From positions 850,537-914,536 of the forward strand of contig VCAZ01000111.1 in the NCBI GenBank assembly GCA_005784505.1: a DNA stretch of 64,000 bases. Reading direction: 5' to 3'. The stretch's first letter is position 1; each line of letters begins with the position of its first letter. Position numbers and translations under genes: made by a program. Shown here piece after piece: positions 43,251 to 55,037 of this stretch. This DNA comes from Bagarius yarrelli. Lineage: Eukaryota; Chordata; Actinopteri; Siluriformes; Sisoridae. Under the pieces are notes generated by a model that searched no databases, had not been told where the DNA came from, and worked only from the letters and a program-made list of their open reading frames with translations.

Positions 43251-44691
43251 CAGTTAAAGTTTTTCAGCTTTTTTCTATACAAAAATGGAAAAGATTCAAA
43301 AATGGACTGATGACACGCTGATGACATCAGATGTTTATGATTGGTTTATTGATTAGATCCTACTTGGAAAAATCCCATCCAGCATGTTTCTTTATTGCAT
43401 TAAAGAATGTAACATATCGAATGTAAATAGCTCATTTTTATATACGTCATTACTTTGAGTTCATGCGTAAATTCTGTCATGTTAGGCTGGATGATTTTTT
43501 TTTTTTTTTTAAGAGCAAACACGCTGTGCGGTGTATTATTTTTCCCTCATCTCCAGCAATTTGCTAAGGTTTAATAATGAATGAAACACTGTGCGCTCTA
43601 CTGTTCAATTATACAATGATTTAAATTATTTCTCTATTGGGATGTTTTATAAGAAAACCGACCGGATACGTTGATATTAAAACTTAACACAATGGTCTGC
43701 TTGGTAGATGACATCAGTAAACATACTTAAATTACAAAGATTTTCTTTTTTAAAGCTTTGGTTTTATTAAAAATTGGTGCATAAAACTGGTGCATTTTAA
43801 GTGCATTTGCTCTTCTCCTGGTTTAAAAGGCAAATCAAATAGACTTAACATCACACAGAACATTGGAGAATATGTTCAATTTTCTTTTTCTTTGTAACAG
43901 ATACAGAGCAGTCGTTCGTCATATACTGTATATGTATAAAAAAAATATGTTAGATCTTTCCCAAACTCCCTTGACAGTCTGTCGCAGCCTCTTCAGACGC
44001 GTAGCTCATCTGTATGCAGCACTGTTCATTATGCAAAAAAAAAAAAAAATAAATAAATAAATCTCACACTGTCTTATGTCATTTAAAGCCTGGAATACCA
44101 ACTCTCCAGTCACACTGGCATTCTGACAATATTCCGAATATGTCTGGAGACTATAAGCTGATCTAATTAGTCTGACAGTCTCCAACTGGGATTTCGTCAT
44201 CGCTTGGGGTAAGCCCCTTAATTGTGTGCTGTAAACTATTATTAATGTTCTGATTCAGACTGATGCATTGAGATTTACTTACACACAACATCAGGAAATG
44301 TAAACCAGAGGCTCTTTATAGATCATTTCAATTATTTATTAAAGTTTTTAATTGCATTGCAAGTGTTAATTATGCAATATTTCAATACTAATTTAAAATT
44401 AATAAAAGAGAGAAGCTGAATTTTTGTTTTTATTTCTCTGCAGTGAACGCTCTGATGCCAGACCTTCTGCCGTCAGACTATACAGCAGTTTCTATTAAAC
44501 AATGCAAACGATCCTAAGTAATTTTTTGTTTAGCAGCATGTTTAGATGAGTAAAAAGGTAAAATTGGTGTCCCTACAAAAATGAATTGGCATGCATACGG
44601 CAATAAATCTATAGAACGTCATATCATGTAAAAAAAAAACCCCAGGGCAATAACGCCTTTAACCACATGCCCTAATATGCAGGACCAGATT
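43251..44691. other. Unique AT-rich sequence
   Basis: A-run and (AATA)n at 44035-44062; a T run at 43496-43511. No gene or repeat family recognised. Confidence 0.35.
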
Positions 44692-44800
44692 GCATTCAGC
44701 AGGTGTCCTTATATAGAGCGACTTACATTATATTTTATCTAACTGAACAATTTGGTGAGCCTTGCTCAGGGGCCCAACACTGTTAACTTGGGTGTTAGCA
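44692..44800 (-). mobile_element. SINE-A copy, reverse orientation, head truncated
   Basis: The reverse complement gives CAACACTGTT-type middle sequence GTTGGGCCCCTGAGCAAG and TAAGTCGCTCTATATAAGGA then CACCTGCTGAATGC. The tRNA-like head is missing. Confidence 0.7.
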
Positions 44801-45049
44801 GTAAATTATAATAAATATACAGTAGTAGGTCCAGTTTCATGAAATGGATTCAGACATGGCAGCATGAAAGAAAATTAATGGTAGAATAAAAAGTTTGCTT
44901 TCTTTCCATAAAGTTGTTGAAAGGCCAATAGTCATGCCTGGAGGCAATTGAGCAGCACTCTGGTTCCAAGAGGCATTTTTAAGGCCTTTAGTGGCATTTT
45001 GTGTTGACCTCTTCCTGTCTCTGTCTTTCTGTCTGTCTGTCTACCCTTC

Positions 45050-45052
<3 letters not shown>
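44801..45052. other. Unique spacer
   Basis: Nothing recognised. Confidence 0.3.

Positions 45053-45137
<85 letters not shown>
45053..45137 (+). repeat. Compound (TC)n(AC)n microsatellite
   Basis: About 54 bp of pure TC followed without a break by about 30 bp of AC. It accounts for the overlapping open frames at 44932-45296 on both strands. Confidence 0.97.
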
Positions 45138-45138
<1 letters not shown>

Positions 45139-45937
45139 TCTCCTTTACTGGCTTATTTATTTCATTATTTATTGCTCATTCTTTTTATTCTACTTTATAT
45201 CACAAACTATGTTCTGAAGCAATACCGAGGCAGGGGAGACGGAATCGTTTTGATGAAACAGGACACATAGTTTCTGAAGGTGAAATCAAACATTAGTCCA
45301 CGGGGATAACTTTAAAGTGCCTTTCCCTACAGTCTCAATCTGACACTTTTTTAAAAATGTTCCAGTCCCCCGAACTTCCACCGCCCACCGCCCACACAAC
45401 ACACACACACACCCAAACACCCAAACATTTGGAACAAGTCGCCAATCATGATTTGCCTCTAAAGTATATTCGCATAGGATTACTAATATCTGGGGACCAT
45501 GTGTGATTTACAAATTAACCCCAATCCTCCTCCCCCCAATCTCAATTTTTTTATGCATTTTCCACAGGATCACAGAAACCTGTAGTTTATCTCCCGGATA
45601 TGATGTCAAAGTATTGGATAGGTTATTACTTACAACTGTCTTGTCGGTATAGGTACACATGTATGATATAGCCTGAACAAAAGAATGTTCCGTACCACAT
45701 ACCGCTATACATTTCATTCATCTTTATCCAATCTTTTATTGTTGTTGTTCTTACAAGCTTTCAGTTTTATCTTTCTGCAAATGTGATCGTTGTCTGGTGT
45801 AAATCGATATACAGCACCCAAAACACAGCCCCAATCTTTGCCCACAGAAAACAGAAATCTTAAAAAAAATGATGCAAGACTCCGTCAAATCCTGGCCAAA
45901 TTAAAGAGATGCAGATTCGCATGTGACTAATATAGTG
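45138..45937. other. Unique sequence
   Basis: Nothing recognised apart from a C/A-rich stretch at 45380-45425. Confidence 0.35.
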
Positions 45938-46018
45938 GAAAAGTGGTAGTCTTGTGGAAGATTGTAGGTTGGATTCCCGGGACCACCAAGTGGCCACTGT
46001 TGGGTCACTGAGCTAGGC
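45938..46018 (+). mobile_element. SINE-A copy with internal deletion, 3'-truncated
   Basis: GAAAAGTGGTAGTCTTGTGG joins directly to AAGATTGTAGGTTGGATTCC, so the part between A box and B box is shortened. It continues CACCAAGTGGCCACTGTTGG. Confidence 0.65.
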
Positions 46019-47852
46019 GAATATGGTAGGTTATTTGCAAGGGAATTTTTAACCTTACGAATTACCAACATGTCCGACTCTAGTGGGATTTGGACTACAG
46101 ACAAACTCCGCAGTTATCACCAGTAGCACGTGAGATGATTTGAAACATTTACAACATGGCGAAAAAAACGCCAAATCAGTCAAAAATAATCATAAAATTT
46201 GAAAAATTAAGAACCATAATGGTGTATCTTCGGGTAAACAAACCCAAAATCCAGCACTTACAAATTGTAACAATTTGCAAAATGTCTAATCTTAGATTTA
46301 TCAACTCAGAGCAATTACACGTCCTATAGAATTCGCTTATTGAAACCTTAAATAATTGAACAAGAGCCTCGCTACATGATTCAATTTGATTCAATTAGAG
46401 GAGCTCGCTTTACTGAAACAGCTTCTTTCACAGCAGTAGTCTTATCTATATTCTAACCCCAAACCTCTCGCTCTAATAATACTGTGACGAATACGTCTAA
46501 ATGCTACAGGAGACCTTATAGGAACTGTACTGTGGTTGTGCGAGCTGCGATGGGATGTGTGAATGGAGTGTTTAATTAGGCTGGCTAATGGGCTGAATAA
46601 TTATGTTACCTTTAGGCCATCTGGCCCCGGAGCTGAGAGACCTCACATGCCCTGTTTTGCTGAGCTTCTGATTCAGGTGTAAGAAAGATGGAGGTTTTCC
46701 AGAATTTTTTTTTTTTCTCCTTTCCTGATTTGCATGTCATGTACTACAGCATCTCTTTCTCCTCAAAGAACATTGAGGGCATATCGGTCAAAGCAGATGT
46801 AGGACATCTAAGCGGTAGAATTGTCTTTGTAGAGAGTGAGCCTGACACGGCCGCTACAGCCATCTAGGGCCTGGAGTCAAGAGAGTGGCTGAGGAGTATA
46901 ATTGCCCTTGTTTTGTGTGTGAAGCCTGCCATTCCTCTCTATAGTGTTGTGTTCCATAGCCAACCATGTGCATCTGTTAGCACTTGTAGACAGAAGATAG
47001 CGCTTAGCTTATTTACATGACATGAAAAAGGGTGCCGTGGTGTGAATTTTGAATTACACATTATCACCTGCCAAACATATAGTAACATTGGTTACAGTAT
47101 TTATTTTGCTATTGCAAGGTGGCATACAAAAGTTGTTTTTTTTTGTTCCCACATGCCATCAATTAAACTTAAAAAGAGACTTTTACACACACCACAATAT
47201 CGTTAGTCATTTAATTAATTAATTACATTGGTTTTCCTTGTTCAGATCTTCTTAAAATGTTGTTTTAATATACTGCAAATAATTTTGCCTTTCACACACA
47301 TTTATCGCAATTATTATCTCCACCTTGTTTGACTTCTTTTTTCTGATGTTCAGGCTTTGCTAGCAAATTCACTGTATTTTCTTTAGCCCAAATGTGACAA
47401 ATTTCATGAAACGGGAACGAGCGAATAAAAATGTGTACTGTGTCAGCACGTAATCTCAAAGTTATGAATGTTTAAAATTACACAGAAGAGTATTAGTATG
47501 CAAAATACCTTAATCTCTACGGCTCAGCAGGATTAAAGTTTGAGTCGAATGAACGCTTTTTAAAAACATCAAGCGGAGGCAGAACACGCTTTATTTTCTC
47601 TCTGACGTCTGAATGTTTTTTAGTCGTGTCACCACCTCGCGAAATTACAGAATAAACTAAATTATGGATTATGTAACCGAAAGGATTAAGCATGAAGTAA
47701 CAGAAGATGGTCAATTATTAAACCAATGTTAATTATGTTTTTAGAGATAATAACAAGCAAACTGGGAACTAAATCATAGCCAGATTTAATAAACCTGTCA
47801 ATGCTCAATGAATTGAGAACTGTTTAAAATGACTTTTGTATTAGAACTTTCT
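46019..47852. other. Unique sequence with a possible conserved block
   Basis: 46550-46960 is non-repetitive with mixed composition (GGCTGAATAATTATGTTACC, CATCTGGCCCCGGAGCTGAG). Candidate conserved non-coding element. The rest is AT-rich and featureless. Confidence 0.35.
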
Positions 47853-48008
47853 ACACTATACAAAAGGCAAAAGTTTGTCGACAATTTCCCAGCATGCACA
47901 CGCACAAATGTTTCTTCCCCAAATTGTTGCCACAAGTTGCCTAAAATATCTTTGTATTTTGTATCGTTACATTATTCCTCAAATGTTCACTGGAACTAAG
48001 ATGCCCAA

Positions 48009-48088
48009 ACACTAACCCTAACCCTAAACCCTAACCCAAAAAACCTAAGTCTGAACCCTAACTTTAAAACCTAACCCCTAACCCTAAG
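48009..48088 (+). repeat. Telomere-like (CCCTAA)n array, first block
   Basis: CTAACCCTAACCCTAAACC-type units degenerating to CCTAACTTTAAAACC. Starts just after the MITE motif AAGATGCCCAAAC. Confidence 0.85.
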
Positions 48089-48181
48089 TGTGTCCACATA
48101 TTGGTTCTTTAAATTGTGTAAAATGTCCTTGTATTTTGTAGCATTACGTTATTCCATCACTGGAACTAAGAGGTTCAAACA

Positions 48182-48336
48182 GTAACCCTTAAGCCTAAAC
48201 TTTAACCCTCAACCTAACCTCTAGCCTTAAACCTAAACCCTAACCTCTAACCCTAATCCCCAACCATAAACCATACCCTAAACCCTAACCCTAATGCTAA
48301 CATTAAACCTTTACCTCTAACCCTAAACCCTAACTA
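48182..48336 (+). repeat. Telomere-like (CCCTAA)n array, second block
   Basis: About 155 bp of degenerate CCCTAA/CCTAAAC/CTCTAACC units. Starts just after the duplicated MITE motif AAGAGGTTCAAAC; MITE sequence resumes at CCCTGTGCCCAAA. Confidence 0.85.
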
Positions 48337-48632
48337 ATATCCCTGTGCCCAAATCCTCTAATTTTCATGAAGCCACAGAAATGAAAGAAATTAAATGTCC
48401 TGCACAGAACGCAGAACACCTTCGGGGTGCCGACTGAAACTCAGACCTCCTTTTCTCAACATCTGAACATGCTAAGCGTATTAATGGCTAAATCAACACA
48501 TACCAAAAGCCAGTGAAGAATATTCCTAGAAATGTGGAAGTAAGAGTGACAATAAATCTGAAATAGAATGATTTAAAAACACACATGGATAGGATAGTCG
48601 GGTGTCCCAATACTTTTGGTAATATACTATTG

Positions 48633-49293
48633 TTGGATCGTGTATAAGCCTTTAACACTGAAAGCATTTTATTGATAGGCTTAAATACCTGCTAATTACA
48701 ATCCCCTTCAAAAAAAACGTTTTGGCGAAAGACCAGGTTACGTCTTGAACATTACCAATCTGTGTCGAATGGATCCCCAGATTTCTGTTCTTGGCAGGAG
48801 TGAAACCTGATGTAGTTGTGGACTATTGTAGCCCATCTGCTGGAGGGTTCAACATGTTGTGTAAGTGTGAAATGCTTTTTCATCTCACATGGTTCTAAAA
48901 AAATGAGTATTTGCGTTATTATTCTCTAAAAGTAAAAAGTCTGGTCATTCTACTCTAACCTCTTATCACTAGGCAATTTTCTTCTTGCCCTGTTGCTTAC
49001 AAGGTGTTTTTTTTTTTTTTTACTGAGACTGCTGTATGGAAACATAATCCTCTGCATTTGTGTTCTCCTAGGACATGGGTCAATAAAATAGTTTGCAAAA
49101 TGAGGACTAATTTGGAAATAGGGAACAGTTTTTGCTGAAATCCAAAGCAAAGTGTCCAATAATCCTGTACCATAAACCCCCCCACGTTTTTTACTGCAGC
49201 ACAGCCAAGGTGCTAAAGCTCAGCTTCTCTTATAACATGGTGTATTCCAGTAGTGTCTGAGAACTAGAACACACCAGAGTAGGTCACTTGTTT
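48633..49293. other. Unique sequence
   Basis: Nothing recognised; a T run at 49006-49020. Confidence 0.35.
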
Positions 49294-49475
49294 GAGGAAG
49301 TGCTGGCTTAGAGGTTAAGATGTTGGACTAATACTAGAAAGACCAGAGTACGATTCCCAGCACCACCAAGCCACCACAATGGGCCCTTGAAAAGGGCCCT
49401 TAACCCCAAATTGCTCAGTTGTATATAAGAGATAAATGTAAGTCGCTCTGGATAAGGACGTCTGACAAATGCTAT
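49294..49475 (+). mobile_element. SINE-A copy
   Basis: GAGGAAGTGCTGGCTTAGAG, GATGTTGGACTAATACTAGA, GAGTACGATTCCCAGCACCA, CCAAATTGCTCAGTTGTATA and AAGTCGCTCTGGATAAGGAC. Confidence 0.85.
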
Positions 49476-52400
49476 GGAACTGAGCATTTTTAGTGGCCGT
49501 GACTGAGCTCTTTGACCAGTGGATTCTCTTAAACCAATATTACAGTAGATTGTGATTCTCAAAGGATCCGTTTGAGGATAGAACATAGTAAGCATGTTAT
49601 CAGCTTTTTTTTTTGGTGAAAAACCGGTCTTCCATAAAGATTGCTCATGTTTTAAATCACTAAAACATTTTAAAAGATGCACAATTAGAATGTCTTCAGT
49701 CAACAATTACTAATCCGATCATAAAACACGGGTGAGAAAGTAGGAGTCTTGGTTTTCGGGAAGCTGTATAAAGACACACAATAAGAGATGCTCGATTAAG
49801 CATCCACAGGGTTATACCAAGCAAAAAAACATAATAGCAAAGCAAAACTATTGGCTTGCTGAAAAGCAAATAAAAGACAATTATCTCTTTATTGCCGAAA
49901 ATATATTCTGATGATAAGCTTTACCTCCAGCAGGTGACACGGGTCAGGAAATGATCTGCTTATTTATTAAGCAATATGATGCATTTATATGTGTAAATAT
50001 TAAAAAGGTGAGAGTCTATATTATCCTCCATGTGGACAATGGTTTAAAAACAGGATGGTGAATTTGTCAAAGTCATGTTCTCTGGCTTATTGTTCCACAA
50101 CATGAATTGCTAAGTAGCCCACTATATCATCAATAAAATTTAGCTCAGACGTTGCTTAACACCTCATTTAGAACTGTCTGGAAGACAGACTGTGCATTAA
50201 CTAGCTCTTAAACCACTGCTTTGTTGAACTCTGAGGTCTGGCAGTAGTGTCAGTTTATATTGATGATCTTAGTATAAAACATATCATTTATATAGTACCT
50301 CAATGAGGAAAAAAAATAAAATGCTTTTTATTAAAATTATAGATAATTCAGTGACATTTTCTTAAAGAAGATATTTATATTAAAAAAACTTCGAGAGTTG
50401 ACATTGGCAGAAGTTTGTAAGTACTCCTTAAAAGGTAAGATATATACAAAAACCATCAATACTGTATAAAGCAAGAAACCCAGTTAAAACAACTCCAAAC
50501 CTCTACAGTACAACCACAGCTGTGCCACATACATCATCTGGGGCAGTTCAGAATCAATATTTATCTAATAACGTCACAGAAACTATAATACACATCATAC
50601 ATTAAAAGGCTGTAATCCAATGGTACCGCTTATAGACACTGGTCTAGTAAACAAACCCTTTCTAAGATAGTTATCTTCGGGGTTAGCCAAACTCTCCTCA
50701 AAATGTTTAGCTTTTCAGGAAAAGTTACCAAGTTAATTTCCCCTCTTTCGTCAGCCATTGTGGGTGAAAATGTTTTAACTTAATTGCATAAATGTGCGCA
50801 GATCGCTACAGATGTGCTAGTGGTGCTTTGCTGAAACAGTTTTGCTCTGATTAATAAATCAGAGGACGGAAAAATGCTGATGAAATGCTACTAAATAAAG
50901 TAACTGTAAAGTACTAAGTAAAATAAACTGTTGGGGATAAACTAAAACAATTTTATCAAACAAATATTAGAATTTAGGTTGTAAATGTAGGCTAGTGTCG
51001 GCCTTGAAGGTCCATATATACTGTATAATAGTTTTGAGCCAGCTTGTGCTACTCACTAACGCAAGCTGAAGTTTTGTCTTAGTAACTTAAAAAGAAGGAT
51101 TTTTATATATATATATTCATATAATATTAAAATAATCTTTCTCTCTCTCTCTCTTACATTCTTTTGACCATATACTGTATACAAATAATCAGTAGCATGG
51201 TAATAATCAGGACCTGACAGCTTTATTTAACCTGCACATGTTTTATAACATCGTAATAAATATGTAACTAACCATAAAAAAATTTGTTAGTCTATTGGGC
51301 TGATGTTTTACCTTCCTATTAAAAAGATGCAATGACAAAATCGAGGTATTGTCAAGCTTGGTGAGTAAGCAACTGTAGTAAAAAAAATGCTATTGATATG
51401 TTGATCAAGGCATTTAATTATACCGGTATCTGTTCTTTGGTAGAGCAAACCATAGCATATGTAATGGTCTGATGAAGGATATGAAACGCTACCTGTGCCA
51501 TAGGAGGTTCGAATTGTGAGATTCTGTCTGTTAAGTGGAGGGGCCTCTGACAAGGTCAAGACTCCCTGCAGATTTAGAAATAATTCCTCCTTATATGTGT
51601 CATGATGAGAAAGTAATTCAGCCCTTTCTGGTGCTGATCCATGCATGCAAGAATTTCCGTAACGTCAAAAAATCCTGCCAAAAACCCCCTAACAAGAAAC
51701 ATACATCCAGATTATAACTGTTGCAGACGAGCTATCTGATAATCAGGGTTGTAAAGATATCCAGTTAATTAAAATTTGGTAACATGCTCGTGAGAAAGTG
51801 ACATGTGGGGTCTAGATTGGGGAATCTTCTGAGGTATTTTTACTATCTTAATAAGGTATAGAGGAGAACATATATATACAAAAAGGTGCATTCAATCTGT
51901 TATATCAAGAAACCGTTATGATCCAAACATTCTATGTCAGCCTTATCATAGACTCTCATGATTAAATGCATTTTAGAGTTCAGGATCATTACAGATTTGT
52001 GGTTGAGTCCAGAAGATAATATAAGATGACTATTGGTTTGTGAAAAGGTACCGCTGCAGCTAGATGGTTGTCAAACTTCATGTGAGAAAGTTGTAAAAGT
52101 TGGAGGGAAGGTTAGCCGGTACCCTTGGTCAAACTAAGGCTATTGATTTTATACAAAGTTACCAATCATCACTTTATACGTGTATGTGGGAAAGAATGTT
52201 ACTGCTAATGTACTTAATGTGCCTCAATTTAAGGAACGTGCAAGAAAAATTTTACTGCCAACAGTTGTGCTTCCAGTTTAAACAGCGGTGGACGGAAGTA
52301 CATCACAGGGTGAAGTGGACAAATGCATGACTGCAGCAAAATACCAGTGTAAAAATCTGTAGGGTCCAGATTGCAATGTATCCACAAATTGGGGTATCAT

Positions 52401-53224
52401 TTTTTCCAGAAAAGTTTGTACAATGTAGGCTGATAAATAAAAGGGGCGAGTCAAATCAGAAAAAGAGTTAAGACCATGTACAATGTCTAGTCGCACAAGC
52501 ATTTTTTGGTAGAGGTAGATTGGGGTTCATCTCTCTCTCTCTCTTCGTTGATGTTTCAAAAGTGTATAAGGATGGATTTAACCTGGTATCTTGTCTAGTA
52601 ATGTGGGCCCTGATGAAGACAAAATGGGTTTTTAGCCGTTCCATTCCTGTACGCATGAGGTAAAAGTAGTGTGGCCCCGTCCAGCAGTTGAAGATTTCCC
52701 CAGACCCTGGTAGGAAAATAAAAAAAGTAAGGAATATAAAAGTTAGAAATGTAGGCGTGCATTTTAAAAGACCTTGATAAATGAGATTATTGGTATATAT
52801 AAGACTCTACATCATGATAAGGATGGTAATAGTGGGTCTTGTTAGTGGACAGGCTGATCCCCAGCTTGACCATCATTTTGCAATGCTTGTCCAACTTGAT
52901 GAAGCTGTGTGCCACTAGAAAATAATCATAGATAGAAATAATTACAATAGAAAGCATAAACGATTAATTCAAATGTGCTAACATCCATACAGATGTATGA
53001 AGTTATAGGTAGCTAATCAGATGTTTGTGTGACGCAGCGTGCCAAAGCTAGACAAGGGTTGTGTATAAAATTGGGTTAGCATTGTGTGATTGTAATTATT
53101 ATGTAAAGGTCATAAGCTACAGGACAGCACTATCTTAAATTAACCTAAAGAATCTCTATAAGGTTATTGCTTTCACAGATTTAACTGAGTCTGCTTGATG
53201 TGGTTTTTACATGAAACAGGTTAT
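49476..53224. other. Nearly four kilobases, unrecognised
   Basis: Short TA (51104-51116) and CT (51138-51154, 52530-52543) runs only. A 112-codon minus-strand frame at 51308-51646 has no motif I recognise. 51300-52700 might be an old retroelement too decayed to name. Confidence 0.35.
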
Positions 53225-53402
53225 GAGATCAGCTATGTTGAGTGAAAGGGCCTTGCAGTCGGTGTATCAAGTTCATTTAAAAGTTGAGAGTAAGGGCCTT
53301 GGTTTGTCGAAAAAATATTGAATTTAGCCACAACAGCGCTTTATGGAGCTCAGGGGCTTTGTTGTGGGAAAACACACTTTTACCTCTTCTTCCAGTAAAA
53401 TG
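53225..53402 (+). mobile_element. Tc1-related MITE fragment (copy T8)
   Basis: TGAGATCAGCTATGTTGAGT, GGGCCTTGCAGTCGGTGTAT, AAGTTCATTTAAAAG and TTTATGGAGCTCAGGGGCTT keep the internal order of the family but are heavily diverged. Confidence 0.5.
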
Positions 53403-53491
53403 AGAGTTGATTTTAGCCAACTAAGACTCCCAGGTTCTGTTCTGTGGAAGGACACACTTCGTAGTGCGTTGCGGCAATTACAGCTTTAACT

Positions 53492-53725
53492 GTTTGCGTG
53501 GTTTCCCCCCATTTGCAGTTGTCCACAAACATGTATGTTAGATTGACTGGTGATTCTAAATTGTGCATAGAAGTGTGTGAGTATGAATGGTTGTTTGTCT
53601 GTATGTGGCCCTGTGATGGACTGGTGACCTGTCCAGTCTGACCCCTGCCTTTCACCCACTGACAGCTGGGATCCCCAAGACCCTGATAAGAATAAGCGAG
53701 TTTGGACCTTGGATAAATAGATGTA
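53492..53725 (+). mobile_element. AFC-like SINE, 5'-truncated
   Basis: AACATGTATGTTAGATTGAC, TGGTGATTCTAAATTG, GGTTGTTTGTCTGTATGTGG, CCCTGTGATGGACTGGTGAC and AATAAGCGAGTTTGGACCTT. Confidence 0.8.
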
Positions 53726-54399
53726 TATAAAATGATAATAAAATGATGTCTTTCCCAGGCTTCACATCTGCAGCAACCCCCAACAAGATAAACGGGTCAC
53801 TAAAGAAAATATAATAAAAAAATAAATAAAACATAAACAGTAATCAGAAATGTGCTACTCAAGGGATAAATTAAGTATAGATTTGGAGCAATTTAAATTA
53901 TTATTAAAGTCATACTAACAAAGCCAAGCTGTAAACCTAACAAAACTCTTGTGTTGATTTCTTACATCACTGTCTGCTTGATGTAATTACAGAAAAGGAT
54001 GAACTATAGAAAGCCCTTATTATGTATTCTTCATTTAAACGGAATAAACCTTGTTGAATTTATGCCACAACAAACCTTGATACGTTCTGTTTGAAACAAC
54101 CTTTCCCCTTCTTCTTTATAATTTGATTTTATATACTTACTCAATGTGTTGTGTTCGTGAGCGAAAACTGGTGCTGCTCTAATTAACTTTCTATTTCGAG
54201 GTCACAAAATTGATGTTTTAGAGTTGAATATTTGGAGTGGGTTTAAGCAGACAGGAAGACTTTGGTTTCTCCAATAACTATTCTGTACAACCTCCCACAC
54301 ATGCCGAACATGTAGTGGTACTTAGTACAGAGTGGTGGACCTTATTAGGTGCCACTTATTTAAGCTAGAAATATATTTTTCTAGCTAAGAACACAAATA
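53726..54399. other. Unique AT-rich sequence
   Basis: No recognisable feature. Confidence 0.35.
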
Positions 54400-54769
54400 T
54401 GGGAAGTGGTATCTCAGTGGGTAAGGCGTTAAACTGCTGATTGGAGAATAGCGGATTCATTCCCGGGTGACACTTATGTAAATATTTAGTAAGGTGCTAG
54501 CCAACTTTTGGCTATATTATGTATGAAACCTCTAAAATCAAACAAAAGTTGTCTTGGCTACACAAGCTTGCATGGGTTTTACTCCGGTTTCCTCCCACAG
54601 TCCATAAACATGTGTGTTAGGTTGATTGGTGATTCTAAATTGCCATCGTTGTGCCACTGTTGGGCCCTTGGGAAAGAAACTCGCTTCTCAATTGCTTAGT
54701 TATATAAAAAACGTGATAAGTTAGTTTTTCTGGATAAAAATGTCTGCCTAATTGCAGAAATGTAAATTG
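54400..54769 (+). mobile_element. SINE-A copy interrupted by MITE and AFC fragments
   Basis: The head (GGGAAGTGGTATCTCAGTGG, TAAACTGCTGATTGGAG) runs to about 54474, and the body resumes at 54650 (TGCCACTGTTGGGCCCTTGG, CTCAATTGCTTAGTTATATA, TCTGGATAAAAATGTCTGCC). The 175-bp interruption contains a Tc1-MITE-like terminus (CCAACTTTTGGCTATATTAT, 54502-54521) and an AFC-SINE middle (54565-54644: TTTTACTCCGGTTTCCTCCC, GTTGATTGGTGATTCTAAAT). Confidence 0.65.
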
Positions 54770-54846
54770 CATTTAATGCTACAGTGGATACATTGCTGGT
54801 CTTTTGTGCATTTTTAGATGATTTTCTGTTCCTGAACCTTTTTATT

Positions 54847-55036
54847 GGAAAGTGGTGGCTCAGTGTTTAAGGTGTTAGACTGGGAAGACCAGGATTCGAT
54901 TTCCAGCCCCACTATGCTACCACAGTTGGACCCCTGAGTAATGCCCTTCACCCTTAATAGCTCAGATGTAAAAAAGAGATGCATTTGTGTTGCTCTGGAT
55001 AAGGGCATCTGCCAAATGCTGCGCATGCAAATGTAG
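54847..55036 (+). mobile_element. SINE-A copy
   Basis: GAAAGTGGTGGCTCAGTGTT, CAGGATTCGATTTCCAGCCC, CCCTGAGTAATGCCCTTCAC and TGCTCTGGATAAGGGCATCT. It abuts the L2-like LINE remnant directly. Confidence 0.85.
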
Positions 55037-55037
55037 T

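Larger units (their letters stand above)
47853..48632. mobile_element. Tc1-related MITE (copy T7) expanded by telomere-like repeats
   Basis: Left end CACTATACAAAAGGCAAAAG and right end CAATACTTTTGGTAATATAC are terminal inverted repeats of the family. The left arm (TTCTTCCCCAAATTGTTGCC, CACTGGAACTAAGATGCCCA) and the right arm (ATGTCCTGCACAGAACGCAG, CTTCGGGGTGCCGACTGAAA) are MITE sequence in reverse. Between them lie two telomere-like arrays and a second copy of about 90 bp of the left arm. Confidence 0.8.

Noticed and set aside
44932..45296. Open frames with long RE or SL/HT dipeptide runs on both strands
   Set aside because: Products of the TC/AC microsatellite.
48009..48336. True chromosome end or fusion point
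   Set aside because: Arrays are short, degenerate, in one orientation and embedded in a MITE, with no head-to-head TTAGGG/CCCTAA junction.
51308..51646. 112-codon minus-strand open frame
   Set aside because: No recognisable motif, no splice or promoter context, AT-rich background; chance is the simplest reading.
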